This document shows positions 8,010-16,960 of a stretch of DNA of 64,000 bases, in pieces. How positions within the stretch are numbered: position 1 is the stretch's first letter; every line of letters begins with the position of its first letter. Below the pieces are notes generated by a model, which saw only the letters and a program-made list of their open reading frames with translations, had not been told where the DNA came from and made no database searches. The translations under genes were made by a program, and so were the position numbers. Source of the DNA: Shinella yambaruensis (lineage in GTDB: Bacteria; Pseudomonadota; Alphaproteobacteria; Rhizobiales; Rhizobiaceae); assembly GCF_022899355.1 (NCBI RefSeq), contig NZ_JALJCK010000022.1, positions 1 to 64,000 of the forward strand, read 5' to 3'.

Positions 8010-9515
8010 TCACTGTCCTTGCGCGTTGACTGCGGCTTCCCAACGCTCCGCGAAGCCGCTCTTCCGCTCTTCGTCGTTCCAAATCAGAGCCGGGCAACGG
8101 ACGATGGGGCGGCATTCTCCCGCGATGCAGAGCTTGCCGTCGTCTCCTGAAATATCGAGATTTCCCCGGCCCTGTGCGTCGAGGCTTTGGCCCGGCGCGC
8201 CCCCGAACATCTGGCAGCTCCGGTCTGATGCGCATCGCAAATGCAGGATTGTCTGGGGTGGGTCCTGGCCCATGCCGTCGAAGAGGACGATCAGACCGTT
8301 GCCGTGGATTTTGATGGGACTCATCAAACACATGCTTCTGGCGAACTCGGCGGAGTCGTCCATGCCGTCGAACTTGCTGAACCATATCCCGGAAAAGCCG
8401 TCGGGGAAGCCTCCCGCCGGCATTCGTGTCCACGCGATCGGCTCGACCCCGCTCGTGCTGAGGAGCCTTTGCCCGTCCGGACTGAAGGCAACGGAGCCGG
8501 GGGCGTTGAGATGGCCCGTCAGGACGGCTATCCCGGCGCCGCTCTCCACATCCCAGACGCGGATGCTGCGATCCTCCGCCGCCGTGGCCACGCGCAGGCC
8601 GTCGTGGCTGAACGCCGTGTCGTTCACGTCGCCTTCGTGTCCCCGCAGCACATGGATTTGGCCTCCCGACACGGCATCGAACATATGGGCTTCGTTGGCC
8701 GATGCCGTGACGATCCGCGTACCGTCCTTGCTGAAGGCCGCCGAATGAACCTCGAAGGCATGGGGCAGAACCAGCAGCTGGCCGCCATCTGCAGCATTCC
8801 ATATCCGCGCAGTCCTGTCGTCCGATGCCGTGACGATCTTTCCGCCGTCCGAGCTGTAGCGTGCCTGAAGAACCTTGCCGGCATGCCCCTCCAGCGTCGC
8901 GATTTTTTTGCCTGACGCCGCGTCCCATAGGTGCACCTTTCCCTTCCGGCCTGTCGCGGCGAGCTGCTTTCCGTCAGGACTGAAGGATAGGGAGGTGACA
9001 TCCAGCGGCGGCTGCAGAGACGCGATTGCGCTGCCGCTCGTGGAATCCCAGAGACGCACGATCCCCTCGGCGGATGCCGTGGCGACGCCTGCCCCCTTGG
9101 GGCTGAGGGCGACGGCAACGACCGGCGAGGGATGCGCAAGCTCGCCGAGCTGGCGGCCGCTGGCGATATCCCAGAAGCGCACGATCCTGTCCCCGGACGC
9201 TGTCGCGAGACGCGCGCCATCTGCGCTGAAGGCGACGAAGCCCAGGAAGCCGTCGGGCTTGTCGAGCGCCGTCGCGGCCGACAGCGACGCGACTTCGTTC
9301 CCGTTCGCCGTATCGCAGATGCGGACAAGAAGTCCCTCGGTGGCGACGGCGACACGGCTCGCATCTTCGCTGAAGGCCGTCGCGGATATGGTGACGCTTC
9401 CGGCATCGGCGTTCCCGCAGAAGGAAAGCTTGTTCATCGTATAGAATTCGTCGGCGTCCGCCGCGACCGGCAGCAGCAGGGCGGAAAGCGCGAAAGCCAG
9501 TCCGAGACGTTTCAT
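8010..9515 (-). CDS. exported WD40 beta-propeller protein with Cys-rich C-terminal domain
   Basis: A 501-residue protein. The first 22 residues (MKRLGLAFALSALLLPVAAD) are a signal peptide. Residues about 40-355 hold seven clear WD40 repeats and a weaker eighth, recognisable by AFSxDGxRxATAS...VRxWD blocks. The last ~140 residues are not WD40-like and carry six or more cysteines (CLMS, LRCASDRSC, LCIAGEC, IVRC), consistent with disulfides in the periplasm. WD40 propellers are interaction platforms, so a scaffold or sensor role is possible, but no function can be assigned. It lies downstream of the LuxR-type gene on the same strand with a 99-bp gap. Confidence 0.85.
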   Translation of the reverse strand: MKRLGLAFALSALLLPVAADADEFYTMNKLSFCGNADAGSVTISATAFSEDASRVAVATEGLLVRICDTANGNEVASLSAATALDKPDGFLGFVAFSADGARLATASGDRIVRFWDIASGRQLGELAHPSPVVAVALSPKGAGVATASAEGIVRLWDSTSGSAIASLQPPLDVTSLSFSPDGKQLAATGRKGKVHLWDAASGKKIATLEGHAGKVLQARYSSDGGKIVTASDDRTARIWNAADGGQLLVLPHAFEVHSAAFSKDGTRIVTASANEAHMFDAVSGGQIHVLRGHEGDVNDTAFSHDGLRVATAAEDRSIRVWDVESGAGIAVLTGHLNAPGSVAFSPDGQRLLSTSGVEPIAWTRMPAGGFPDGFSGIWFSKFDGMDDSAEFARSMCLMSPIKIHGNGLIVLFDGMGQDPPQTILHLRCASDRSCQMFGGAPGQSLDAQGRGNLDISGDDGKLCIAGECRPIVRCPALIWNDEERKSGFAERWEAAVNAQGQ

Positions 9516-9563
9516 CTGTTCCTCCTGGGAGCCTGGTCAATTTGAAGAGGGCGCTCGCCTGTC

Positions 9564-9580
9564 GGTTGCGCGCCGCAACC
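9564..9580. other. small hairpin/inverted repeat between LuxR and WD40 genes
   Basis: GGTTGCG-CGC-CGCAACC is a perfect 7-bp dyad in the 99-bp gap. It could be an operator or an mRNA hairpin; no U-tract follows on the minus strand. Confidence 0.3.
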
Positions 9581-9614
9581 AAGCCGGCATGCCTCCGTTC
9601 CGAAGCGGGACCTC

Positions 9615-10688
9615 TCACCGAAACGGCTGGGTCATCGTCAGCAAGGACACGAGTTCCGATTGGCGGTGCGTGCCGGTTTTCTCGAATATGCGGGTGAGGT
9701 AGGTCGTGGCGGACCGGTCTGCGATCCCGAGGGTCCTTGCGATCGATCTGACGGTCTTTCCGGCGGCAAGCTCGATCGCAAAGCGTGTTTCGGCAGGCGT
9801 GAGGTCGAAAAGACCCATCAGGACCTGCGGGGCGGGAACGATCGACGACTTTCGCAATGCGGTGACCGCGACGATCAGATCGCCTCCGGGAAACAGGTCA
9901 TGGGCGCTGCGATGGAGCGGCAGGGCATGAATGACGCACGCCTCGCGGCTCTCCTTTGCGCCAATCGGTATGGACTGGATCTTTTCGCCCGGTGCAAGCC
10001 CCGTCTCGATGACCTGTTGCAGCAGGCGGTTTGCCGGGATGTCCGCGATCGCCAGCCGCCCGAAGGCGACAGGCATGAAAAGGTCGGTCAAACCGTCGAA
10101 CAGCGCATTGGCCGACAGGACCCGGCCGTTGCCGCCCAGCACGGCGGCGGGCAGGCCGATCGCCTGCAGCGTCGATGTCGTCGCCTTCGCGCGCTCCAGC
10201 CCGAGATGGGCGGCCATCAGGCCGGCCCGCGCCAGATGCGGGAGAAGGCGGTCAAGCGTCGCTATGTCTTCCCGGGAGTGGGGGCCGTCGGCCTTCCGCC
10301 TGGTGAAATCGTAGATCACGAGTTCGCCCGTCGGAAGCGGCACGGCGGCGGCGACCTCGCTGTCCAGCCCCAATGCATCGAGCCTCTTGCGGCACGGATC
10401 GCACGCGATCAGCTCCGCCGGGAAGTAGTCGTTGAGGACGGCGAAGCCAAAGAACGGCCTCTTCTGGGCATATGCGACGCGGGAACTGTCGCGCCACTGT
10501 TTCGTGCTTTCGTGGGCGACCTCGGCCACCTCGTCCGTGGCCCTGTACTGGACGGGACGGGCGTCGTCATAGACGAAGAGGGCCCCGCCCGGCGAACGGA
10601 CGAGCGCGCCGATGTCCTCAAGCACGCGCATCCAGCCCTGCGGCTGGAAAGCAGCCTCGTAGATTCGCTCGATCAGGCCGTTTTCCAT
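9615..10688 (-). CDS. LuxR-type helix-turn-helix regulator
   Basis: A 357-residue regulator. Residues about 295-350 are a LuxR/FixJ-type HTH (LTPAETRFAIELAAGKTVRS, then a helix containing RSATTYLTRIFEKTG). The ~290 residues before it include a PAS/GAF-like sensory region (LQAIGLPAAVLGGNGRVLSA) but no response-regulator Asp domain. It is followed by the WD40 gene on the same strand and preceded by the IclR gene, also minus. A control link to the WD40 protein is plausible but not shown. Confidence 0.85.
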   Translation of the reverse strand: MENGLIERIYEAAFQPQGWMRVLEDIGALVRSPGGALFVYDDARPVQYRATDEVAEVAHESTKQWRDSSRVAYAQKRPFFGFAVLNDYFPAELIACDPCRKRLDALGLDSEVAAAVPLPTGELVIYDFTRRKADGPHSREDIATLDRLLPHLARAGLMAAHLGLERAKATTSTLQAIGLPAAVLGGNGRVLSANALFDGLTDLFMPVAFGRLAIADIPANRLLQQVIETGLAPGEKIQSIPIGAKESREACVIHALPLHRSAHDLFPGGDLIVAVTALRKSSIVPAPQVLMGLFDLTPAETRFAIELAAGKTVRSIARTLGIADRSATTYLTRIFEKTGTHRQSELVSLLTMTQPFR

Positions 10689-10859
10689 GCAGCCGTGCTC
10701 CGTCAGACCGCCACGAACCGGATGCTATACCGGATTCGTCCGCTCGTCTGTCGCTGTTCGACGACTGGCGTGCCTTGACCCGGACTGCGGCGGAAGTTGA
10801 CGGGTGCCGTTTCCTGATGGCACCGGCCGGCCTTGCCGGCGCCCCCTCCGGCCGTACCT

Positions 10860-11627
10860 TTACCAGCCGAGGCCCTCCGATATTTTCCTGGAGGCGTCCT
10901 TCAGGAGGGCAATATAGCGCGGAATATCGTTGTCCTGTGTTCGAAAGGCCGGCGCGGCGATGTTCACGGCAGCGATGACCGAGCCGTCGAAGGCGAGCAC
11001 CGGGACGGATACCGACACAAGCTGATCGCTGACCTCGCCGCGGCTGACGCAGTGGCCGGCCTCGCGAACGCGTTTCAGCTCCGCCTCCAGCCTCGCACGG
11101 GTCGTGATGGTCCGGGGGGTGAAGCGCTCGAGCTTGTCGGGAATCATCTGCGCCTGGACCTGCGGCGGCAGGTAGGCGAGCAGAATCTTGTAGGAACCCG
11201 CATGAAGCGGCCGGCGCCTTCCGATCATGGAATGCACCCGGAGGTCCCGTGTCGGTTCGAACTTGGCGATGCAGAGAGATTCGCCGTTGTCGATGATCCT
11301 CAACTGGGTCGTTTCATTCACCTTCTGCCCGAGTTCTTCGAGGATCGGGTTGGCTATTCTGACCAGATCGACCTGCGTCGATGCGGCCGTGCCGAGCACG
11401 ATGGCGGTGTTTCCGAGCCGATAGGTCCCGCTGCTGCTCTTCCGGACCAGTCCACGGCGTTCCATTGTGCGTAACATTCGCAAGATTCTTGGCTTGGTCT
11501 CGCCAATGTTCCTGGCGATGTCGGCCAGCCTGCAGTCCGGATTCTTCGCGACATCCAGAAGCACGTCGATGCAGACATCAACAGCTTGAACAGTCGATCT
11601 TTTTTCTTCTTTTTCCTCGTCGTTCAT
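10860..11627 (-). CDS. IclR-family transcriptional regulator
   Basis: A 255-residue IclR protein: an N-terminal winged helix (residues about 10-75, CRLADIARNIGETKPRILRM) followed by the IclR effector-binding domain. The ATG at 11627 (MNDEEKEEKR) leaves the usual short lead-in before the HTH; a longer frame from a TTG at 11714 would run through the inverted repeat at 11676 and is less likely. It is divergent from the peptide-transport/gamma-glutamyltransferase operon and very probably controls it. Confidence 0.9.
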   Translation of the reverse strand: MNDEEKEEKRSTVQAVDVCIDVLLDVAKNPDCRLADIARNIGETKPRILRMLRTMERRGLVRKSSSGTYRLGNTAIVLGTAASTQVDLVRIANPILEELGQKVNETTQLRIIDNGESLCIAKFEPTRDLRVHSMIGRRRPLHAGSYKILLAYLPPQVQAQMIPDKLERFTPRTITTRARLEAELKRVREAGHCVSRGEVSDQLVSVSVPVLAFDGSVIAAVNIAAPAFRTQDNDIPRYIALLKDASRKISEGLGW

Positions 11628-11675
11628 GGAGAGTTTTCCACAGAGGAATGATCCTGTTATTGCCCAAGGGGAAGC

Positions 11676-11692
11676 GTTACGTTTAGCGTAAC
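11676..11692. promoter_or_regulatory. inverted repeat, candidate IclR operator
   Basis: GTTACG-TTTAG-CGTAAC is a perfect 6-bp dyad with a 5-bp spacer in the divergent IclR/SBP promoter region. The octamer TTACGTTT from its left arm recurs at 11731-11738. Its position between the two starts fits a regulator binding site. Confidence 0.5.
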
Positions 11693-11707
11693 ATGCCGGT
11701 TTTCCGT

Positions 11708-11736
11708 TTGACAATGGGTGTCCGGGGAACTTACGT
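11708..11736 (+). promoter_or_regulatory. possible promoter of the peptide-transport operon
   Basis: A consensus -35 hexamer TTGACA (11708-11713) faces the SBP gene. With a 17-bp spacer the -10 would be TTACGT (11731-11736), a weak match. The leader would be about 70 nt. Confidence 0.3.
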
Positions 11737-11814
11737 TTTTGTTCAAGAGAGGCTCAGAACCCCTCGTCAGGCTGGCGTCAGACCGGCAGGAAACTCCAAC
11801 TGGGATTTAATCAG

Positions 11815-13389
11815 ATGACCGCAAAGATATTGACGCGGGCAGCCGTCGCGCTGCTCGGCACGATCGCCATTCCTGCACTCGCCGCCGCGCAGGAGACACC
11901 GCTGACGATCGGCATGTCGACAACACCCACCACCATCGATCCGCATGAGGACAGCTCCGCGCCCAACAACGCGACATCCCGGCACATCTGGGACAGCCTC
12001 ATCAACCTCACGGGCACATCAGCCAACGACCCGGAACTGGCGACCGAGTGGAAGGCCATCGACGCCACCCACTGGGAATTCAAGCTGCGCGAGGGCGTGA
12101 AGTTTCACGACGGAAGCGCATTCGACGCCGACGACGTCGTCGCCTCGCTGCTGCGGGCCCGCGACAAGCCGAGCCAGGGTTTTGCCTCCTACACCCGCAA
12201 TATTGCGAACGTGACCGCAAAGGATCCGCTCACCGTCGTCGTGGAGACGAAGGTCCCCGATCCCCTCATCCTCAATTCTGTCAGCCGTATCCGCATCATC
12301 AGCGCCGACTGCAAGGACGCGCCGGTCCAGGACTTCGACAACGGGAAGTGTGCGATCGGGACGGGGGCCTATTCCTTCGTCTCCTATACGCCGGGCGGCG
12401 AGCTGACGATGAAGCGGAACGAGGACTATTTCGCCGGCGCGTCGCACTGGTCGAACGTCACCTTGCGCTTCCTGCCCGACGATGGGGCCCGGCTGGCGTC
12501 GCTTCTGTCGAACGAGATCGACATCATCGAGGCCCTTCCGGCCGACGGCATGGCGCGGGTCGAGGCAAGCGACAGCCTGCAGGTCGTCAACGGCCAGTCC
12601 TCGCGCCTCGTCTATCTCGGCATGGACGTCAGCCGCGACGCGTCGCCCTTCGTCAAGGCCGCGGACGGTTCCAACCTCGACGAGAACCCGCTCAAGGACA
12701 TTCGCGTCCGTCGCGCAATGCTGATGTCGATCAATCGACCTGCCATCGTCGACCGCGTCATGCAGAAGAACGGCACCGTCGCCGACCAGTTCGTGGCGGA
12801 GGGGTATGCCGGCCATAGCGACGCTGTCGAGAGCGTGGCTTACGATCCGGCCGCCGCAAAGGCGCTCCTGGCCGAGGCGGACTATCCGGATGGCTTCAGC
12901 CTGACGCTGCACGGCCCCTCCGGCCGCTATGTCAAGGACGCCGAAGTGCTCCAGGCCGTCGGCCAGATGTTCACGCGCATCGGCGTCCAGTCCAAGGTCG
13001 AGGTGATGCCCTGGGCCATGTATTCGGAAGCCTATGCGCAGGGCGAGTACAGCACCTATCTTGGTTCATGGGGCGTCAACACCGGCGAGACGACCAATCC
13101 GACGGTCGCTCTGGTCGCCACGCGCGACGAGGCGAAGGGAACCGGGCGCTACAATGGCGGCGGCGTTTCGGATCCGAAGATCGACGAGGTGCTCGCCCGC
13201 GCGAGCTCGACCCTGGATGAGGCGGAGCGCGCTCCGCTGCTCGAGGAGCTGTCGAAGCAGACCTTCGACAATCTGTGGATCCTGCCCATGCATTACGAAA
13301 ACGTCGTGCTCGGCGCCCGCAAGACGGTCGCCTACACGCCGCGTGGCGACAAGTACACGCTCGCCTATGAAGTGAAGCCCGCAAACTGA
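11815..13389 (+). CDS. ABC transporter substrate-binding protein, peptide/opine type (SBP_bac_5)
   Basis: A 524-residue family 5 extracellular solute-binding protein with a Sec signal peptide (MTAKILTRAAVALLGTIAIP...AAAQ). WEFKLREGVKFHDGSAFDAD is the family signature and is close to the N-terminus as expected. It is the receptor for the DppBCDF-like transporter encoded about 2.6 kb downstream. The intervening hydrolase and gamma-glutamyltransferase genes suggest the ligand is a gamma-glutamyl or other modified peptide. Confidence 0.92.
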   Translation: MTAKILTRAAVALLGTIAIPALAAAQETPLTIGMSTTPTTIDPHEDSSAPNNATSRHIWDSLINLTGTSANDPELATEWKAIDATHWEFKLREGVKFHDGSAFDADDVVASLLRARDKPSQGFASYTRNIANVTAKDPLTVVVETKVPDPLILNSVSRIRIISADCKDAPVQDFDNGKCAIGTGAYSFVSYTPGGELTMKRNEDYFAGASHWSNVTLRFLPDDGARLASLLSNEIDIIEALPADGMARVEASDSLQVVNGQSSRLVYLGMDVSRDASPFVKAADGSNLDENPLKDIRVRRAMLMSINRPAIVDRVMQKNGTVADQFVAEGYAGHSDAVESVAYDPAAAKALLAEADYPDGFSLTLHGPSGRYVKDAEVLQAVGQMFTRIGVQSKVEVMPWAMYSEAYAQGEYSTYLGSWGVNTGETTNPTVALVATRDEAKGTGRYNGGGVSDPKIDEVLARASSTLDEAERAPLLEELSKQTFDNLWILPMHYENVVLGARKTVAYTPRGDKYTLAYEVKPAN

Positions 13390-13398
13390 CGGCGGGCC

Positions 13399-13421
13399 GG
13401 GGGCCGTGCGAGGCGGCCCCC
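13399..13421 (+). other. intercistronic stem-loop after peptide SBP gene
   Basis: GGGGGCCG and CGGCCCCC form a perfect 8-bp stem with a 7-nt loop, 9 bp after the SBP stop. No U-tract follows, so it is more likely an mRNA-stabilising element than a full terminator. Confidence 0.55.
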
Positions 13422-13446
13422 ATCCATGACTTTCCAGGAGACGATC

Positions 13447-14301
13447 ATGCAGGAACTCGGAACGGGCGATGCCAGCGCCCGGGCGACGGCGATCTATGAC
13501 TACGGCCAGACGGCGATTTTCGCGTCACGGGTCGATCCGCGCCTTCACATGCTGCTCTACGTGCCGCCGACGGCGGCCGATGGCCGCAAGCTCGACCTTC
13601 TGGTCGCCGTGCACGGCACAGGCCGCACGTCGGCCATTGACTTCCGTGACGGTTTCGCCGAATTCGGCCTCTACAACGATTGCGCCATCCTGTGTCCGAT
13701 CTTCCCCGTCGGCGTGCTCGGCGACGGCGCGCGCTCCGGCTACAAGTTCATCGAGGAGGGCGACATCCGCTATGACCGTGTCGTCCTCGCCATGGTCGAG
13801 GAAGTGGCCGCCAAATACGGCCAGGACTGGTCGACCTTCGCCATGTTCGGCTTTTCCGGCGGCGGGCATTTCACCCACCGTTTCGCCATCCTCCATCCGG
13901 AAAGGCTCTGGGCCGCCTCGATCGGCGCGCCGGGTTCCGTCACGCTTCTCGATCCGACGCGCGACTGGTGGGTCGGCATTCGCGACCTGGAGGCCCGTTT
14001 CGGCCGGCCGTTCCGGCCGCAGGAGCTTGCAAAGGTCCCGGTCCAGATGGTCGTCGGCGATGCCGACCTGGAGACCTGGGAGATCACCCACCAGCCCGGC
14101 GGGCGATACTACATGGAAGGCGCGAACGATGCCGGCGCGACGCGCCCCGAACGGCTGGCGGCGCTTGCGGAATCGTTCCGCGATGCGGGCGTCGACGTGA
14201 GCTTCGAGCGCGTGCCGGGCGTCTCCCACGACCGGATCAAGGTGCTGGGCCACGTTAAGGCCTTCCTCGCAAAGGTATTGAAGGACCGTCGCGCAAGATG
14301 A
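13447..14301 (+). CDS. alpha/beta-hydrolase (poly-hydroxyalkanoate depolymerase/esterase-like)
   Basis: A 284-residue serine hydrolase. The nucleophile elbow is GFSGGG with Ser at about 137, the oxyanion HG motif is in VAVHGTGR (about 54-60), and likely acid and base are in VVGDADLE and GVSHDR. It has no signal peptide. The ATG at 13447 is preferred over 13426 because AGGAG lies at the right distance upstream. It sits between the SBP and the gamma-glutamyltransferase genes and overlaps the latter by 4 bp, so it probably hydrolyses an ester or amide in the imported compound. Substrate unknown. Confidence 0.8.
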   Translation: MQELGTGDASARATAIYDYGQTAIFASRVDPRLHMLLYVPPTAADGRKLDLLVAVHGTGRTSAIDFRDGFAEFGLYNDCAILCPIFPVGVLGDGARSGYKFIEEGDIRYDRVVLAMVEEVAAKYGQDWSTFAMFGFSGGGHFTHRFAILHPERLWAASIGAPGSVTLLDPTRDWWVGIRDLEARFGRPFRPQELAKVPVQMVVGDADLETWEITHQPGGRYYMEGANDAGATRPERLAALAESFRDAGVDVSFERVPGVSHDRIKVLGHVKAFLAKVLKDRRAR

Positions 14302-15908
14302 GAAACGCAACCATTGTCGCGCCGCAGCCCGAGGCGGTGGAAGCGGGCGCGCATGTCCTGGAGCGCGGCGGTAACGCCATCGACGCAGCGCTCGCCTGCG
14401 CCTTCGTCCAGGGCGTCGTCGATCCGCAGATGGCCGGCATCGGCGGGTTCGGCTCCATGCATGTGCACATGCCGAAGAGGGGCGTGCACGACATCCTGGA
14501 ATTCTACGCCCGCGCGCCCCTGAAGGCGACGCCGGATATGTGGCTGGGCGCGATCAAGCACCAGAGCCGGGACGGCTTCGGTTACGTTCTGGAAGGCAAT
14601 ATCTCGGATATCGGCTACCTTGCGGTCTGCACGCCCGGATCCCTCAAAGGCTACGAGACGGCCCTCAGGGACTACGGCACGTTCGACTGGGCCGACCTCA
14701 TCGCGCCGGCGATCCGCTTTGCGCGCGACGGCTTCATGATCCGCAGCCATATGCACTGGTACTGGACCAAGGACCAGTCGAACGACGGCTTTGCCAACAC
14801 GCTTGAAAAGCTGCGCTATTCCGCCACCGGCCGGCGCGTCTATTTCCATGAGGACGGCAACATCCGCAATGTCGGGGAAACGCTCGTCAACACGGACATG
14901 GCGCGGACGCTCGAGCGCATTGCACGCAGCGGCGGATCCGACATCTTCTACCATGGCGAGATCGCCGAGCAGATCGCCGAGGATTTCAAGGCCAATGGCG
15001 GCCTGATCGACCAGCAGGATCTCGCCCGCTACGAACTGTCGCGCGTAAAGCCCGTTTGGGGCGAATATCGCGGGCACCGCATCGCCACGTCGCCTCCGCC
15101 GGGTTCCGGCTTCCCGCTGCTCGAACTCCTGCATATCATGCAGCAGTTCGATGTCGGCGCGATGCGACACGGCAGCGCCGAGCACATCCGCATCCTGTTC
15201 GAGGCCATGAAGCGGATGACGATCGACAAGGACGCCCATATGGGCGATCCCGCCTATGTCGACGTGCCCTACGAGAAGCTGCTGTCGCGCGACCATGCCG
15301 TCGCCCTGGCGGCGTCGATCAAGGCCGGCGAGAGGGCCAATGTCTCGCGCCTCGACCGGTCGCAGCGCGATACGACCCATATCTCGGTGATCGACAGGGA
15401 AGGCAATGCCGTCGCCATGACCCACACGCTGGGCAGCCCCTCCGGCGCGATCACGGATGGCCTCGGTTTCATGTATAATGGCACCATGAGCCGCTTCAAT
15501 CCGGTTCCGGGAAAGCCCGGTTCCATCGCCCCCGGAAAGCGCCGGCCGAGTTCGGCCGCCCCGACCATCGTCTTCAAGGATGACGAACCCAGCATCGTGA
15601 TCGGTGCGCCAGGGGGGAGCTACATCGCCCCCGCCGTCGCCCAGTGCCTCATGAACATGATCGACTTCGACATGTCCGTGCTCGAGGCTGTCGTCGCGCC
15701 CCGGATCGTCGGTGTCTCGAACACCATCGATATCTGCAACCGCATCCGCCATTCGGTGGAGGACGAACTGCGCGCCGAAGGGTATCAGGTGGCCCGCTCA
15801 TCCCAGACCTATGCATTCGCGGCGGTCCACGCGATCAGGATCGAGGACGGGGTCTCCAGGGGCGCCGCCGATCCGCAACGTGACGGGATGGCGATCTCCG
15901 TCGCCTAG
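14298..15908 (+). CDS. gamma-glutamyltransferase-family protein, apparently cytoplasmic
   Basis: A 536-residue Ntn-hydrolase of the gamma-glutamyltranspeptidase family. The expected autocatalytic nucleophile is Thr360 in DTTHISVIDREGNAVAMT; downstream motifs KRRPSSAAPTIV and APGGSYIAPAV match the donor-binding region. The protein begins directly with the catalytic-domain sequence (EAVEAGAHVLERGGNAIDAA) and has no signal peptide, unlike periplasmic GGT of E. coli. In this operon it would act on substrates already imported by the Dpp-like transporter. Family is firm; hydrolysis versus transfer, and the substrate, are unknown. Confidence 0.9.
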   Translation: MRNATIVAPQPEAVEAGAHVLERGGNAIDAALACAFVQGVVDPQMAGIGGFGSMHVHMPKRGVHDILEFYARAPLKATPDMWLGAIKHQSRDGFGYVLEGNISDIGYLAVCTPGSLKGYETALRDYGTFDWADLIAPAIRFARDGFMIRSHMHWYWTKDQSNDGFANTLEKLRYSATGRRVYFHEDGNIRNVGETLVNTDMARTLERIARSGGSDIFYHGEIAEQIAEDFKANGGLIDQQDLARYELSRVKPVWGEYRGHRIATSPPPGSGFPLLELLHIMQQFDVGAMRHGSAEHIRILFEAMKRMTIDKDAHMGDPAYVDVPYEKLLSRDHAVALAASIKAGERANVSRLDRSQRDTTHISVIDREGNAVAMTHTLGSPSGAITDGLGFMYNGTMSRFNPVPGKPGSIAPGKRRPSSAAPTIVFKDDEPSIVIGAPGGSYIAPAVAQCLMNMIDFDMSVLEAVVAPRIVGVSNTIDICNRIRHSVEDELRAEGYQVARSSQTYAFAAVHAIRIEDGVSRGAADPQRDGMAISVA

Positions 15909-15910
15909 AA

Positions 15911-15936
15911 GCGTTTCCGGCCGAAGCGGAAAACGC
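15911..15936. repeat. small inverted repeat between gamma-glutamyltransferase and permease genes
   Basis: GCGTTT-CCG and CGG-AAAACGC flank a 7-nt centre. It resembles short palindromic intergenic elements common in rhizobial genomes, but one copy cannot establish membership of a repeat family. It may act as an mRNA hairpin inside the operon. Confidence 0.4.
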
Positions 15937-15981
15937 CCTGGCGCCGGACAACGCGCTGAAAACAGGACCCTGGAGCAATCA

Positions 15982-16956
15982 ATGGTCACATCGATAATCA
16001 GGCGGTTGATACAGGCGGTGTTCGTCGTCGTCGCGATGACGGTGATCGTGTTCATCGGCGTGAACGTGATCGGCAATCCGGTCGATATCCTGATCAACCC
16101 GGATGCCAACCAGGCCGAGCGTGCGCGCGTGATCGCCCATTACGGCCTCGACCAGCCGCTCTGGCGCCAATATCTCCTGTTCCTGCAAGGTCTGCTTCAC
16201 GGCGATTTCGGCAACAGCTTCGTCTATGGCCGACCCGCCATGGGGCTCATCCTGGAACGCCTGCCGGCAACGCTCGAACTGGCGATCTCGGCATTGGCGA
16301 TCGCGCTCGTGTTCGGCCTGCCGCTCGGGCTTTACGCGGGGCTTTATCCGAACCGGGTTTCGTCGAAGCTTATCATGAGCGGCTCCATTCTCGGATTTTC
16401 GCTCCCGACATTCTGGGTCGGGCTGATGCTGATCATGGTCTTCTCGGTCGAACTGGGCTGGCTGCCGACCAACGGGCGCGGCCCGACGCTGGAACTGTTC
16501 GGCGTGCGATGGTCGTTCCTGACCGGGGAGGGGCTGAGGCACCTGCTCCTGCCCGCCTTCAATCTCGCTCTGTTCAAGACGTCCCTCATCCTGCGGCTGA
16601 CGCGCGCCGGCGTGCAGGAGGTGCTCCCCCAGGACTACGTCAAGTTCGCCCGTGCGAAGGGCCTGCGCGAGCGCCGGGTGATCGCAGTGCATGTGCTCAA
16701 GAACCTGATGATCCCCGTCGTGACGATCATCGGCCTCGAATTCGGCTCGCTCATCGCCTTTTCGGTGGTCACCGAAAGCATCTTCGCCTGGCCCGGCATG
16801 GGCAAGCTCATCATCGACTCGATCAATCTCCTCGATCGGCCCGTCATCGTCGCCTACCTGATGATGATGGTCCTGCTCTTCGTCGTCCTGAACTTCATCA
16901 TCGACGTCTGTTACACCATCCTGGATCCGCGGGTCCGGCTGGATTCAAAGGCTTAG
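15982..16956 (+). CDS. ABC transporter permease, DppB type
   Basis: A 324-residue inner-membrane permease with the DppB/OppB layout: N-terminal helix (RRLIQAVFVVVAMTVIVFIG), a periplasmic region and a C-terminal permease core. The cytoplasmic coupling motif is in DYVKFARAKGLRERRVIAVH. The ATG at 15982 gives the canonical MxxxIxRRLxQ start; the longer open frame from 15712 overlaps the previous gene and is rejected. Pairs with the next gene. Confidence 0.93.
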   Translation: MVTSIIRRLIQAVFVVVAMTVIVFIGVNVIGNPVDILINPDANQAERARVIAHYGLDQPLWRQYLLFLQGLLHGDFGNSFVYGRPAMGLILERLPATLELAISALAIALVFGLPLGLYAGLYPNRVSSKLIMSGSILGFSLPTFWVGLMLIMVFSVELGWLPTNGRGPTLELFGVRWSFLTGEGLRHLLLPAFNLALFKTSLILRLTRAGVQEVLPQDYVKFARAKGLRERRVIAVHVLKNLMIPVVTIIGLEFGSLIAFSVVTESIFAWPGMGKLIIDSINLLDRPVIVAYLMMMVLLFVVLNFIIDVCYTILDPRVRLDSKA

Positions 16957-16960
16957 ACCC

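Noticed and set aside
15712-15981. Longer start for the DppB-like permease
   Set aside because: It lies wholly within the gamma-glutamyltransferase gene in another frame; the start at 15982 gives the canonical N-terminal helix.
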